Positions 9,649 through 17,948 of a DNA stretch of 59,199 nt are shown piece after piece. A program made the position numbers and the translations under genes. The stretch spans positions 1 through 59,199 of the forward strand of contig NZ_CANRNX010000006.1 in assembly GCF_947632075.1 (NCBI RefSeq). The letters run 5' to 3'. The notes beneath the pieces are model-generated. The model was given only the letters and a program-made list of their open reading frames with translations. It ran no database searches and had not been told where the DNA came from. This stretch comes from an uncultured Flavobacterium sp. (GTDB lineage Bacteria > Bacteroidota > Bacteroidia > Flavobacteriales > Flavobacteriaceae). Every line of letters begins with the position of its first letter. Position 1 is the stretch's first letter.

Positions 9649-9789
9649 ATGGAATTTGTATTTTTAACTATGGCGATTATTGTTGTTGGAATGTATGCTT
9701 ACAGAGCTGTGACAAGAAAAAAGAAGGAAAGAGAATATTTCCCTGATGATTTCAATAAGGATGGTACAGAGAAGTATAAAAAAAAATAA
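9649..9789 (+). CDS. Small single-pass membrane protein (46 residues)
   Basis: Short open frame with one N-terminal transmembrane helix (residues 3-20, EFVFLTMAIIVVGMYAYRA) followed by a highly charged tail (TRKKKEREYFPDDFNKDG...KYKKK). It lies 33 bp after the lipoprotein gene and is followed by a clear terminator at 9807-9830, as expected for the last gene of a unit. The tail contains a DFNKDGTEKY sequence resembling a short Ca-binding-like loop, but that is only a resemblance. Function unknown. Confidence 0.6.
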   Translation: MEFVFLTMAIIVVGMYAYRAVTRKKKEREYFPDDFNKDGTEKYKKK

Positions 9790-9806
9790 TATAGTATTTG
9801 AATTTA

Positions 9807-9830
9807 AAAGATAGAGTAAACTCTATCTTT
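9807..9830 (+). terminator. Rho-independent terminator
   Basis: Ten-bp perfect stem AAAGATAGAG/CTCTATCTTT with loop TAAA, followed by a T tract; ends the 8.4-9.8 kb lipoprotein and small membrane protein unit. Confidence 0.85.
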
Positions 9831-9871
9831 TTTGTTTTAAAAAATATTCGAACCAAGATTTTAAAAAACTG

Positions 9872-9879
9872 TATCTTTG
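9872..9879 (+). promoter_or_regulatory. Possible Bacteroidota -7 element (TATCTTTG)
   Basis: TATCTTTG matches the TAnnTTTG consensus 26 bp before the start codon of the ion-channel gene, just after a terminator. No TTG is present at the expected -33 spacing, so the call rests on one element and position. Confidence 0.4.
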
Positions 9880-9905
9880 AAAAGATTATAATTGATTAAA
9901 CTCAA

Positions 9906-10595
9906 ATGAATTCAAAATTACCTACAAAAGATGTCTTTATAAAAGATATTTATAATGTTTTACATGTAATTATATTAATATTATCACTTTTTTTAGTGAT
10001 TAGCATTTCTATCGATACATTTAACGATGTACCTTTTCAAACTGAAAAATCATATTTAAAAGTTCAACTATGGATTTGTGTTTTTTTTCTTTTTGATTTT
10101 TTTCTTGAGTTATTTTTGTCTCGAAGAAAAATAAAATATTTAAAAACACACTTAATCTTTTTTATAATATCAATTCCGTATTTAAATATAATAGATTATT
10201 ATCATATTGTTCTTTCTGAAGAAATCAAATATTTTGTGAGATTCATTCCGTTAGTTAGGGGAGGTTATGCATTGGCAATAATTGTAGGTCGTTTTACAAA
10301 AAGTAAAGTAACCAGTTTGTTTATTTCTTATTCTACAATGTTATTTGCAACTGTATATTTTTCAAGTTTATTGTTCTTTGCAATTGAAAGAGATTTAAAC
10401 CCTGGCCTAAATCAATATTCAGATTCTCTTTGGTGGGCTTTTATGAATGTAACTACTGTAGGATCTAATATTTACGCAGTAACAATTGTAGGTAAAATTT
10501 TATCAGTTTTGTTAGCCGCTTTAGGTATGATGATGTTTCCTATTTTTACGGTTTACATAACAAGTGTTTTTCAAAAAGTTAATAATAAAAACTAA
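9906..10595 (+). CDS. Voltage-gated-like potassium channel family protein with atypical filter
   Basis: A 229-residue membrane protein with the layout of a six-helix ion channel subunit: helices at about 20-36, 53-71, 82-98, a charged helix (FVRFIPLVRGGYALAIIVGRF, 110-130) in the S4 position, then S5 (138-160), a pore loop and S6 (192-222). The pore reads SLWWAFMNVTTVGSNIYAVT: the filter begins TTVG (183-186) like potassium channels, but YGD is replaced by SNI. I recall similar TTVGSN filters in Bacteroidota homologues, so this may be a family variant rather than damage. Ion selectivity cannot be assumed. Monocistronic between two terminators. Confidence 0.75.
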   Translation: MNSKLPTKDVFIKDIYNVLHVIILILSLFLVISISIDTFNDVPFQTEKSYLKVQLWICVFFLFDFFLELFLSRRKIKYLKTHLIFFIISIPYLNIIDYYHIVLSEEIKYFVRFIPLVRGGYALAIIVGRFTKSKVTSLFISYSTMLFATVYFSSLLFFAIERDLNPGLNQYSDSLWWAFMNVTTVGSNIYAVTIVGKILSVLLAALGMMMFPIFTVYITSVFQKVNNKN

Positions 10596-10624
10596 AAAAG
10601 ATATACCGTTTGGTATATCTTTTT
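10595..10624. terminator. Bidirectional terminator between channel and phosphatase genes
   Basis: Thirteen-bp perfect inverted repeat (AAAAAGATATACC and its complement, loop GTTT) spans the gap between two convergent stop codons. A and T tracts on both sides serve both strands. Confidence 0.85.
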
Positions 10625-11364
10625 TAGTTTAAATAAATTTGTTTTAATTTATCAATATCAACATTTAAAACGTTTGTTAAGTAATTTTGTACTGATTCAT
10701 AATTTTCTTTAATTACTTCGAATGCTGTTTTTAAATAATCTTCTTGAACTAAAAAAACATCTTTTAAAGCAGGATTTTTTTCAATATAACTTTGATATTT
10801 TTTTACAAGAAATTCATTAGACATTAAATAATCAGATAAAATATCTCTCCATTCAACATCAAGAGCTGATAAAATTAAAGCTGTCGCAACACCTGTTCTA
10901 TCTTTCCCGGCGGTACAATGATAAATAATTCCGCAATTGTTTGGATCTTCTAAAATTTTAAAAAAACTAGAATATTCCTTAATAGCTTGTTCACTTAAAA
11001 CTAAATCTTTATAAAAATTGATTAATAATGACTTGAAATTTGTTTGACCATTTTGGATTTCTTCTAAAAAGGCATTCATATTTGCTGCTAAAATATCTAA
11101 ATGTATTTCCTTCTTACATGTCGAAGGAATTTTGTCTATTGATTGAGATCTTTCAACATCTGTTCTAAAATCAATTATAGTTTGGATATTAAGCTTTGTT
11201 AATAAATCTAAATCTTCAGTTTCAAGATTACTTAATTCATCAGTTCTAAAAAGTAAGTTTGACTTAATTATTTTTCCATTTTTTGATTGTAAAGTTCCTA
11301 AATCTCTAAAATTGTAACCTCCTTTTATTGGTAATATTCTGTTTTCTAGCAAAGTTGTTTCCAT
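10624..11364 (-). CDS. Tyrosine-protein phosphatase (DSP/PTP-like, Y_phosphatase3)
   Basis: Protein of 246 residues with the CX5R active-site loop HCTAGKDRTGVA (nucleophile Cys150, Arg156) and the upstream NFRDLG motif (residues 18-23) typical of bacterial tyrosine/serine phosphatases of the Y_phosphatase3 family. IIDFRTDVER (63-72) supplies the conserved Asp/Arg region. These enzymes hydrolyse phosphotyrosine or phosphoinositides; the substrate here is unknown. No signal peptide, so cytosolic. Single gene, convergent with the ion channel. Confidence 0.9.
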   Translation of the reverse strand: METTLLENRILPIKGGYNFRDLGTLQSKNGKIIKSNLLFRTDELSNLETEDLDLLTKLNIQTIIDFRTDVERSQSIDKIPSTCKKEIHLDILAANMNAFLEEIQNGQTNFKSLLINFYKDLVLSEQAIKEYSSFFKILEDPNNCGIIYHCTAGKDRTGVATALILSALDVEWRDILSDYLMSNEFLVKKYQSYIEKNPALKDVFLVQEDYLKTAFEVIKENYESVQNYLTNVLNVDIDKLKQIYLN

Positions 11365-11442
11365 AAGTATTTACGTTTTTTCTAAATTACAATATTTAAA
11401 TAACAATTAAACTCAAGCAGCTGAATTAATTATAATGATTTA

Positions 11443-12450
11443 TTATATTTTTTTAAAAAGTAATTCTTTGCATATTGTGTCAATTTTTTTCGTTGCCATT
11501 TCATTTCCATAAACTTGTAACAAAAATGCGTGAATGGTTGAAATTATTGAATTTCCTTCTTGAGGAACAAAAGCCCAACCTTTAACTGAATTATTAGTAA
11601 AAAGTAAATTATTTTTAACTATAATACAATGATTGTAGATTCTTCCGTATTTACCATATCTTCTACCTAATTCAAAAATTTGGTTCGAATCAAATTTGTT
11701 TGTAGTAGCAATAAATTTATTTGATTTAATTTTTTCTAAGAAATCTTCCTTGTTAATTCTTTTATTAAATTCTAAATGAAATCGAGTTGAATGCATAAGT
11801 TGACTTGGAGTAGTAATGTCTGAGGAGGTAATTGGGCAGTCTATTCCAATTGTTTTATACATATCTTTTACATCAATTGCATGATGTGTTCCGTTAATAT
11901 CTGAAAGATGACGAGCAACAACATTAGCTCCAACTAAACGTTGATGATTACCTATGTCTTCAGATCTTCTGACTACCACAAAATCTGCAAATCTTAAATC
12001 TGTTAGATTATGATTACATAGTGTATTAATTATAGCAGCAGCACCATGTGTATTACAAGAAACGATTTGAACAAATTTTTGGTTAACAATTTTTTCATTG
12101 TTTAAATTGGACATAAATGAAATGCCAAAATCTTTTTCGCTACCTTGACTACAAATTCCTCTAAGGCTTGGTATTGATTCATAAATTGATTTGTTTTTTA
12201 AACCAAAACCATTAGCAGTTGCTTCGAAAATATAATCAACGCTGTTTGCAGCTTCTCTTAATGAAACATTATCAGCATAAATTATTTTAATTCCTTTGTT
12301 TTTTAAAAAATCTAAATCTGTTTGTTGCCAACTTTGATTTATATTTTTAAACACAAAAACCTCACTTATTTCTAAAACTTCTTTAAAGTCATAAACTAAA
12401 CAGGCAAGAGTTGTACCAATATTTCCAACACCATTAATGAGAATTTTCAT
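11443..12450 (-). CDS. Type II (archaeal-like) glyceraldehyde-3-phosphate dehydrogenase homologue
   Basis: NAD(P)-dependent oxidoreductase of 335 residues counted from MKILINGVGNIG, the start preferred because the Rossmann loop GVGNIGTT (7-14) follows at once; an open frame extends nine codons further upstream into the preceding gene. QGSEKDFGISF (102-112), the active-site-like SCNTHGAAA (Cys132) and VVVRRSEDIGN match the plan of type II GAPDH (QGGEK, SCNTT, VRR) rather than type I. The distance from true GAPDH suggests another aldehyde or semialdehyde substrate. The start codon lies 1 bp after the stop of the sugar transferase, so the two are translationally coupled. A canonical gap lies 1.4 kb upstream. 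Confidence 0.6.
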   Translation of the reverse strand: MKILINGVGNIGTTLACLVYDFKEVLEISEVFVFKNINQSWQQTDLDFLKNKGIKIIYADNVSLREAANSVDYIFEATANGFGLKNKSIYESIPSLRGICSQGSEKDFGISFMSNLNNEKIVNQKFVQIVSCNTHGAAAIINTLCNHNLTDLRFADFVVVRRSEDIGNHQRLVGANVVARHLSDINGTHHAIDVKDMYKTIGIDCPITSSDITTPSQLMHSTRFHLEFNKRINKEDFLEKIKSNKFIATTNKFDSNQIFELGRRYGKYGRIYNHCIIVKNNLLFTNNSVKGWAFVPQEGNSIISTIHAFLLQVYGNEMATKKIDTICKELLFKKI

Positions 12451-12451
12451 T

Positions 12452-12985
12452 TTATTTTTTCTTACGATTTGAAACAATTTTTTTTACATTTCTTTTTCCT
12501 ACAAATAAAACTAATGCAGATAGAAATAATATTGAAACATTTAATCTAAAGCTTTTATTTTTAACGTAGTACATGTCATAAAAAAAACTAACTTTCTTAT
12601 GACAAATAGGACTTAATTGAGCTAAACCTGTCAAACCTGGATTAATATTCCATCTAGCACTATAAAACTCAGTTTCCCAACCCAAACGTAATATATCAGC
12701 TTGAGTGAGTGGGCGAGGACCTATAAAATTCATCTCTCCTCTAATAATGTTTAAAAGTTGAGGAATTTCATCAATTCCAGTTTTTCTTAATATTGAACCA
12801 ATTTTTGTAATTTTATTATTTTTCATGGTTCTTAATTTTATTAATTCAAAAGGAACTTTCTTCTTTCCGATTCTAATTTGTTTAAAAAATGGAGTATCGT
12901 TTTCAATTACGAAAATTATTATGCAAATTAAAAACATTAGTGGAAAAACGAAACTCAAGATGATTATGGCTGGAATTTTATTCAT
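12452..12985 (-). CDS. PglC-like sugar transferase (phosphoglycosyl transferase)
   Basis: Monotopic phosphoglycosyl transferase that would load a phospho-sugar onto undecaprenyl phosphate, the first step of surface-glycan assembly. The 177-residue product has an N-terminal re-entrant membrane segment (5-27), the basic stretch KLRTMKNNK and the catalytic Asp-Glu dyad in GIDEIPQLLNII (about 89-100). GPRPL follows at about 109, and a second hydrophobic segment (150-162) precedes a basic tail. The usual KFRSM is here KLRTM. The gene is outside the large polysaccharide operon and is coupled instead to a GAPDH-like gene, which is unusual. The start lies just downstream of an exported-protein gene (gap 5 bp). 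Confidence 0.8.
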   Translation of the reverse strand: MNKIPAIIILSFVFPLMFLICIIIFVIENDTPFFKQIRIGKKKVPFELIKLRTMKNNKITKIGSILRKTGIDEIPQLLNIIRGEMNFIGPRPLTQADILRLGWETEFYSARWNINPGLTGLAQLSPICHKKVSFFYDMYYVKNKSFRLNVSILFLSALVLFVGKRNVKKIVSNRKKK

Positions 12986-12990
12986 TTTAA

Positions 12991-13710
12991 TTATTGGTAA
13001 GTATTACCATTGAATTTCATTTTTTTTGATTCTTTTCTAATTTCAAAAGTGTCAATACAATCTTCACCATGTTTGGTAGCCGTAATTTCTTTTACTGTAC
13101 TTCTCAAAATTAAATTAAAGAAGCCTTTATTCATTTCATTGTCAATATCAATAATAACAATTTCATCTGTAAATTCTCCTTCACAATTCATATCCCATTC
13201 ACCACCATAAGATTCAACAACTATCTCGTCTGCAATTTCTTTTAGAATATTATCTTCAATAATGAATAAATTTAGTAAGGTTTGACTGAATGGATTTGGT
13301 TTGCTACTTCCTGAATATGAAACTCGAATTCCAAAAGCTCTTGTTTTTATATTTAGTTTATATAAACCTGTATCAATTGTAAAATTGGATAAACGAAATG
13401 CATCAGAGATCCATTTATCTTTTTCAAAATATTTATTTAAAATTTTTCCATTTTGCGTATCTATAATCAATATATAAGCATCATAAATTATATTGTCATA
13501 TTCGTAATCTGGATTACTTATAACAGGAATTAAAAAAACAGCTTTGTTATTATCATATGGAAGTTTTTTGTATTTCATTAAATCTAAACCAACTAAGTCT
13601 TGATTTAAATTCAATTTTGTAAAAACTTTATCAATAATGAATTGCTCTTGAGAAAAAGATTTTACAATCGATAAGAGTAACAATATAATTAAACAAAAAA
13701 ATCTTAACAT
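12991..13710 (-). CDS. Hypothetical exported protein
   Basis: A 239-residue protein with a clear signal peptide (MLRFFCLIILLLLSIVKSFSQ, cleavage near residue 20-22). The mature part is mixed alpha/beta with no recognised domain; it contains CEGEFTDEIVIIDIDNE and a Cys pair (GEDCIDTFEI). Five bp separate it from the sugar transferase gene, so it may lead a three-gene unit with the sugar transferase and the GAPDH-like gene. Role unknown. Confidence 0.65.
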   Translation of the reverse strand: MLRFFCLIILLLLSIVKSFSQEQFIIDKVFTKLNLNQDLVGLDLMKYKKLPYDNNKAVFLIPVISNPDYEYDNIIYDAYILIIDTQNGKILNKYFEKDKWISDAFRLSNFTIDTGLYKLNIKTRAFGIRVSYSGSSKPNPFSQTLLNLFIIEDNILKEIADEIVVESYGGEWDMNCEGEFTDEIVIIDIDNEMNKGFFNLILRSTVKEITATKHGEDCIDTFEIRKESKKMKFNGNTYQ

Positions 13711-13797
13711 TGTATATTATTTATAACGTAAAAATTAATATTATTTTTAAATTACTTATAAAGTTAGGAAATATTTGTTAAAATTTAATAAATAAAA

Positions 13798-13822
13798 AAA
13801 GACAGAGCTTAACTCTGTCTTT
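13798..13822 (-). terminator. Terminator overlapping the gap stop codon
   Basis: Ten-bp perfect stem AAAGACAGAG/CTCTGTCTTT. The gap stop codon sits in the 5-base loop, so the right arm encodes the last residues of the enzyme. An A tract at 13790-13800 becomes the T tract on the minus strand. Confidence 0.8.
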
Positions 13823-14819
13823 CTAAAGATTTTAATTTTAAAATCAAATCTATAATTCTTGATGAATACCCAATTTCATTATCATACCAACCAACTATTT
13901 TAACCATTCGGTCTAACACAGAAGTTAATTGAGCGTCAAATACACAAGAGTGTTTGTTTCCTTGAACATCGACTGAAACTATTGGATCTTCAGTGTATTC
14001 TAAGATATTCTTTAATTCATTTTCAGAAGCTTTTTTAAAGGCTAAATTGATTTCTTCAACAGATATATCTCTATTTACGTAACAAGTTATATCAGTTAAA
14101 GAACCGTCTGAAACGGGTACACGAATTCCACCACCACCAATTCTACCATCGTATTCAGGGAAAATTTTAGTTAATGCTTTAGCAGCTCCTGTTGTGGTTG
14201 GAATAATTGATTGTCCTGCAGCTCTGGCTCTGCGGAGATCTTTATGTGGTTGATCGTGTAAACTTTGATCAGTAGTGTAGGAGTGAACTGTAGTAATAAA
14301 TGCCTTATCTAAGCCACATAATTCTTTAATTATTTTAACCATTGGCGCAGCATTATTTGTTGTACAGCTGGCATTTGAGACTATTTTTTCTGAACCATCT
14401 AAAATAAAATCATTTACACCTAAAACTACAGTTTTTATTAAATTATCTTCTGGCGGAACCGATAAAATTACTTTTTTAGCTCCATTTATAATATGATTTT
14501 CAAGTAATACTGTTGTTTTATGTTTGCCAGTACATTCGATAACAAAATCAATGTTAAAAGGTAACCAATTTATTTTTGAAATTTCTTTTTCATGAATAAA
14601 TGCAATTTTATTATTATCAACAATTAGATGATTTTCATCGTAAGAAATATTTTCAGATAATTTACCATGAATGCTGTCGTATTTTAATAAATGAGCCATT
14701 GTTTTATTATCTGCCAAATCATTTATTGCTACAACTTCGATTTGAGGGTGATTGATTAATAAACGAAATAAATTTCTTCCAATTCTACCGAAACCATTTA
14801 TTGCAATTCTTGTTTTCAT
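13809..14819 (-). CDS. gap: Glyceraldehyde-3-phosphate dehydrogenase, type I
   Basis: NAD-dependent oxidation and phosphorylation of glyceraldehyde 3-phosphate in glycolysis. Full-length (336 residues): Rossmann loop INGFGRIGR (7-15), catalytic Cys152 in SNASCTTN, and catalytic His in TVHSYTTDQ (about 178-186). GRIGGGGIRVPVSDGS and WYDNEIGYS at the C-terminus complete the set. The residue after the active-site TTN is Asn rather than the usual Cys, a difference I recall in many flavobacterial copies. lipA lies upstream behind a terminator. The stop codon is embedded in its own terminator. Confidence 0.95.
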   Translation of the reverse strand: MKTRIAINGFGRIGRNLFRLLINHPQIEVVAINDLADNKTMAHLLKYDSIHGKLSENISYDENHLIVDNNKIAFIHEKEISKINWLPFNIDFVIECTGKHKTTVLLENHIINGAKKVILSVPPEDNLIKTVVLGVNDFILDGSEKIVSNASCTTNNAAPMVKIIKELCGLDKAFITTVHSYTTDQSLHDQPHKDLRRARAAGQSIIPTTTGAAKALTKIFPEYDGRIGGGGIRVPVSDGSLTDITCYVNRDISVEEINLAFKKASENELKNILEYTEDPIVSVDVQGNKHSCVFDAQLTSVLDRMVKIVGWYDNEIGYSSRIIDLILKLKSLERQS

Positions 14820-14832
14820 AAGCTAAAAAAGT

Positions 14833-14857
14833 AAGTCGTTCTGATTTAGAACGACTT
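14833..14857 (-). terminator. Terminator after lipA
   Basis: Ten-bp perfect stem AAGTCGTTCT/AGAACGACTT with loop GATTT between lipA and gap, followed on the minus strand by CTTTTTT. Confidence 0.8.
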
Positions 14858-14867
14858 AAATATAATA

Positions 14868-15740
14868 TTATAAAATATGTTTTTGTGCTTTGTAAGATGA
14901 ACGAACAAGCGCACCACTTTCTACATGTCTGAAACCTAATTCTAAACCAATTTGCTCGTATTTTTTGAATTGTTCAGGAGTAATAAATTCTTTAACAGGT
15001 AGGTGCTTTTTACTAGGTTGTAAATATTGACCAATTGTTAAAACATCTAAATTTACGGCTTTAAGATCGTGCATAGTTTGAATTACTTCTTCTTCAGTTT
15101 CTCCCAAACCAAGCATAATCCCAGTTTTTGTTCTATTTGCTCCATTTGCTTTCAGATAACGTAAAACTTCTAAACTTCTATCATATTTAGCTTGAATACG
15201 TACCTCTCTAGTTAATCTTCTAACTGTTTCCATGTTATGAGAAATAACTTCAGGATTAACTTCTAAAATGCGATTTAAATTTATTTCGTTACCTTGAAAA
15301 TCAGGAATTAAAGTTTCTAAAGTTGTATTAGGATTCATTCTTCGAACAGCTTTAATTGTTTCAGCCCAAATAATAGAACCACCATCTTTAAGGTCATCGC
15401 GATCAACACTTGTAAGAACAGCGTGTTTAATGTTCATTAATTTAATTGAACGTGCTACTTTTTCTGGTTCATCCCAATCAACAGTTTCAGGACGCCCAGT
15501 TTTTACACCACAAAAACCACATGACCTTGTACAGATATTTCCTAATATCATGAATGTTGCAGTTCCTTCGCCCCAACACTCTCCCATATTAGGACAACTT
15601 CCTGAAGTACAAATAGTATTTAATTTATATTTATCAACTAAACCTCTAAGTTCAGTATATTTTTTTCCTGTAGGTAATTTTACACGCAACCATTTTGGTT
15701 TCGATTGTTTAGGTTTGTTCAAGTCTAAAACTGTTTCCAT
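14868..15740 (-). CDS. lipA: Lipoyl synthase
   Basis: Radical-SAM enzyme that inserts two sulfurs into octanoyl groups on lipoyl domains. The start at [10 protein letters not shown] is chosen because eight extra upstream codons are not conserved-looking. From this start the product has 290 residues. It carries the auxiliary cluster cysteines C44, C49 and C55 ([12 protein letters not shown]) and the radical-SAM CX3CX2C at C70, C74 and C77 (CTRSCGFC). The C-terminal RSSYKA supplies the serine ligand of the auxiliary cluster. Single gene with its own terminator; a long perfect palindrome lies 36-74 bp upstream of the start. Confidence 0.95.
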   Translation of the reverse strand: METVLDLNKPKQSKPKWLRVKLPTGKKYTELRGLVDKYKLNTICTSGSCPNMGECWGEGTATFMILGNICTRSCGFCGVKTGRPETVDWDEPEKVARSIKLMNIKHAVLTSVDRDDLKDGGSIIWAETIKAVRRMNPNTTLETLIPDFQGNEINLNRILEVNPEVISHNMETVRRLTREVRIQAKYDRSLEVLRYLKANGANRTKTGIMLGLGETEEEVIQTMHDLKAVNLDVLTIGQYLQPSKKHLPVKEFITPEQFKKYEQIGLELGFRHVESGALVRSSYKAQKHIL

Positions 15741-15775
15741 GCTATAGATTTCTATCAAAAACAAAGATAAACTAA

Positions 15776-15814
15776 TAAATCTTTATTTCAGAAGAATTCT
15801 GAAATAAAGATTTA
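15776..15814. repeat. Perfect 18-bp inverted repeat upstream of lipA
   Basis: TAAATCTTTATTTCAGAA and its exact complement flank a 3-base loop GAA. There is no T tract after it on the minus strand, and the OmpA gene already has its own terminator at 15820-15848. It could be an operator, a leader hairpin of the lipA mRNA, or a transcript-stabilising stem. Confidence 0.6.
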
Positions 15815-15819
15815 TAAAA

Positions 15820-15848
15820 AAAACGTGAAGCATTTTGCTTCACGTTTT
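15820..15848 (-). terminator. Rho-independent terminator of the OmpA-family gene
   Basis: Thirteen-bp stem AAAACGTGAAGCA/TGCTTCACGTTTT with loop TTT directly after the OmpA gene stop; T tract on the minus strand. Confidence 0.9.
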
Positions 15849-15856
15849 ATATTTAA

Positions 15857-17098
15857 TTAGTTAACTTTGAAAGTAACTTTTCTTGCAAATTGAGAAGCAA
15901 CTTTATTTTTACCATTTAAAGAATTGTCAATTCCTTTTCCAACAACTTTTATTCTTGAGCTAGAAATTCCAGATTCTTCTAACATTTTTGCAACAGACTT
16001 AGCACGTTTGTCAGATAATGTTGTATTATAGTTAGAAGAACCAACCGAATCAGCGTATCCATTAACTTCAACCGATGCAGAAGGGTTAGCTTTTAAATAA
16101 TTTAAAACAAAGCTTAAAGCTTCAGTATTTTTAGGCTGAGATTTGTTAAAGTCAAAATACATTGCAATGTAACCATCGTTAATTAAATCTTTAGCAGTAT
16201 TTAAATCAGACGCTGTCATTGGAGTATTTTTTCCATAAACTTCAGCAAAATAAACTTCATAACTATCTGGAATGCCATTTTGATTTAAATCAATTGATAT
16301 TCCTTTTACGTTAACAATATTACCAGCAGGAGTATTAGGTTCTAAATCTAAATAATCAGCTACACCATCATTATCTGAATCAATTAAATCTTTTTCAATT
16401 GAATTTAATCTATTTTCAAGTTCATCTAATCGATTAGTTAATTTATCACCAACGTACCAATCAGCATGCTGTTTTGCGCCTCCAAGGTAGAATGAAAAAC
16501 CTAAAGTAGCGTTATATAAAGTTCCTTCGAAACCTCTAGATTCTTCAACACCAGAAGTACGGCCATCAAAAGTGTAATTTTGCCCAGCATTTTGAATAAC
16601 AGAAAAGTCTGCATTTAGCGCAACTCTATTTCCTAATTTTACTTGCGCAGTTAATCCTGCAATTAAGTTTGCCATGTTATTTTTACCTGTAAAACCGTCA
16701 GAAGTCATCCAGCTATATCCTGCACCTGCATGAGCTTGAAGATTTAAAACTCTTGTCCAATCTTCAAAATTCATTATACGTCCTAAGTTCGCAACCCCTT
16801 GTAAACTTACTCTGTAATAATTAGTTTCAAATTTATTAGTATTTTTAGCGTTTTTCATGTTATCATAACCAAAATCAGCTTTAACACCAAATTTAGTATT
16901 TGCCATATAGCGAACTCCAGCATCAACATGATAGAAACTATCAAACGTTTCTGAAGTATATCCAGGTGTCATAGGTCTTGTTGGTTTTGTCAAACCGCCG
17001 TTAATATCAAATGACCATTTATTGTAAATTTTTTCTTGAGCTTCTACGTTGCCAAATGCAGCTAACGTGATAATTAATGATAAGGTTAATCTTTTCAT
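15857..17098 (-). CDS. OmpA family outer membrane protein
   Basis: Outer-membrane protein of 413 residues. Signal peptide 1-20 (ending NVEAQ), an N-terminal beta-barrel of alternating strands (about 25-215, with the glycine/aromatic pattern of an 8-strand porin), then a short helix with coiled-coil character (LTNRLDELENRLNSIEKDL). An acidic, calcium-type linker DSDNDGVADYLD (type-3 thrombospondin-like) follows, and the peptidoglycan-binding OmpA domain occupies 300-413 (YFDFNKSQPK, VNGYADSVGSSNYNTTLSDKRA). The inferred job is to tie the outer membrane to the wall. Abundant OmpA/P60-like proteins of flavobacteria have this plan. Confidence 0.9.
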   Translation of the reverse strand: MKRLTLSLIITLAAFGNVEAQEKIYNKWSFDINGGLTKPTRPMTPGYTSETFDSFYHVDAGVRYMANTKFGVKADFGYDNMKNAKNTNKFETNYYRVSLQGVANLGRIMNFEDWTRVLNLQAHAGAGYSWMTSDGFTGKNNMANLIAGLTAQVKLGNRVALNADFSVIQNAGQNYTFDGRTSGVEESRGFEGTLYNATLGFSFYLGGAKQHADWYVGDKLTNRLDELENRLNSIEKDLIDSDNDGVADYLDLEPNTPAGNIVNVKGISIDLNQNGIPDSYEVYFAEVYGKNTPMTASDLNTAKDLINDGYIAMYFDFNKSQPKNTEALSFVLNYLKANPSASVEVNGYADSVGSSNYNTTLSDKRAKSVAKMLEESGISSSRIKVVGKGIDNSLNGKNKVASQFARKVTFKVN

Positions 17099-17159
17099 AA
17101 TATTTTAATTTTACTTTATATAACTGTTAACAAAAATCATACCAAAAGTTTCTTGAAAC

Positions 17160-17447
17160 TTATTTCATTTGTTCTATCCAATATTTTTCAGAATAAAAGG
17201 TTCCGAAAGGTAGGATAGAAGCGATAACAATATAAAAAGTCTTTTTTAAACTCCATTTCAATTCAGTAGCTAAAAAAATAGCTAAAATTATATATAGGAT
17301 AAATAAAAGACCGTGTGCCATTCCTAAAGGGAAAAGTATTTCTTTATATAAATTCAAATTCATTTGTTTAATTACAAACATGTTAAAGAATAAGCATAAG
17401 TATGAAATACCTTCTAGGTAAGCTATTATTTTGAAGAATTTTTTCAT
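17160..17447 (-). CDS. DUF3817 membrane protein
   Basis: Small integral membrane protein (95 residues) with three predicted helices (about 5-25, 38-60, 70-85). The pattern YLEGISYLCLFFNMFVIK followed by GMAHGLLFILYI matches the DUF3817 family, in which the conserved E-G-x-S-Y and H-G sequences lie in the membrane. Function unknown. It follows the preceding small gene by 5 bp and is probably cotranscribed with it. Confidence 0.8.
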   Translation of the reverse strand: MKKFFKIIAYLEGISYLCLFFNMFVIKQMNLNLYKEILFPLGMAHGLLFILYIILAIFLATELKWSLKKTFYIVIASILPFGTFYSEKYWIEQMK

Positions 17448-17452
17448 AATGA

Positions 17453-17809
17453 TTAAAATTCAATCATCAATTTATTATATTCTTTTAAATCTGCAATGTT
17501 ATGTTTGTTACTCAAATCTAACATTAATGATAATAAATAGTTTAAACTTTCTGTATTTGTAGATTCGAATTCTTTTACTTCATTTTCATCAACAGGTTCA
17601 TCTGAAGGAATTTCGATTAAAAAATCATTATTTGCTTCAATGTGCTCGTAAGCTAATCTTAATGCTTTAACAACAACAGGATTTTCTTCTAATAAGGCAA
17701 ATTCTCTAAGTTTTTTTAATTCTGGTACAATAGTATTAGCTATAATTCCATTAGAGATAATTTCACCTTGAATCTGTTTGATTAATTTTTGTGCGTTTGA
17801 ATTTTCCAC
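17453..17809 (-). CDS. Conserved hypothetical protein
   Basis: Acidic 118-residue, mainly helical soluble protein (MENSNAQKLIKQIQGEIISNGIIANTIV...). The central segment reads IEIPSDEPVDENEVKEFEST. No domain recognised, and no signal peptide. It lies 5 bp upstream of the DUF3817 gene. Such short helical proteins paired with DUF3817 are common in flavobacteria as far as I recall, but no function is known to me. Confidence 0.7.
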   Translation of the reverse strand: MENSNAQKLIKQIQGEIISNGIIANTIVPELKKLREFALLEENPVVVKALRLAYEHIEANNDFLIEIPSDEPVDENEVKEFESTNTESLNYLLSLMLDLSNKHNIADLKEYNKLMIEF

Positions 17810-17948
17810 TTTGTATTTATTTAAACAATTTGTGCAAAAATATGTTTTAAATATTTTATAGCATAATGTTTTTTGAATTATTTCAATTACACTTATAATA
17901 TATATTATGTAAAATATAAGTTTATTTTATTACTTCATTATTCTTCTA

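Noticed and set aside
15776..15814. Palindrome as second terminator of the OmpA gene
   Set aside because: The OmpA gene already has a hairpin with T tract at 15820-15848 and this palindrome has no T tract.
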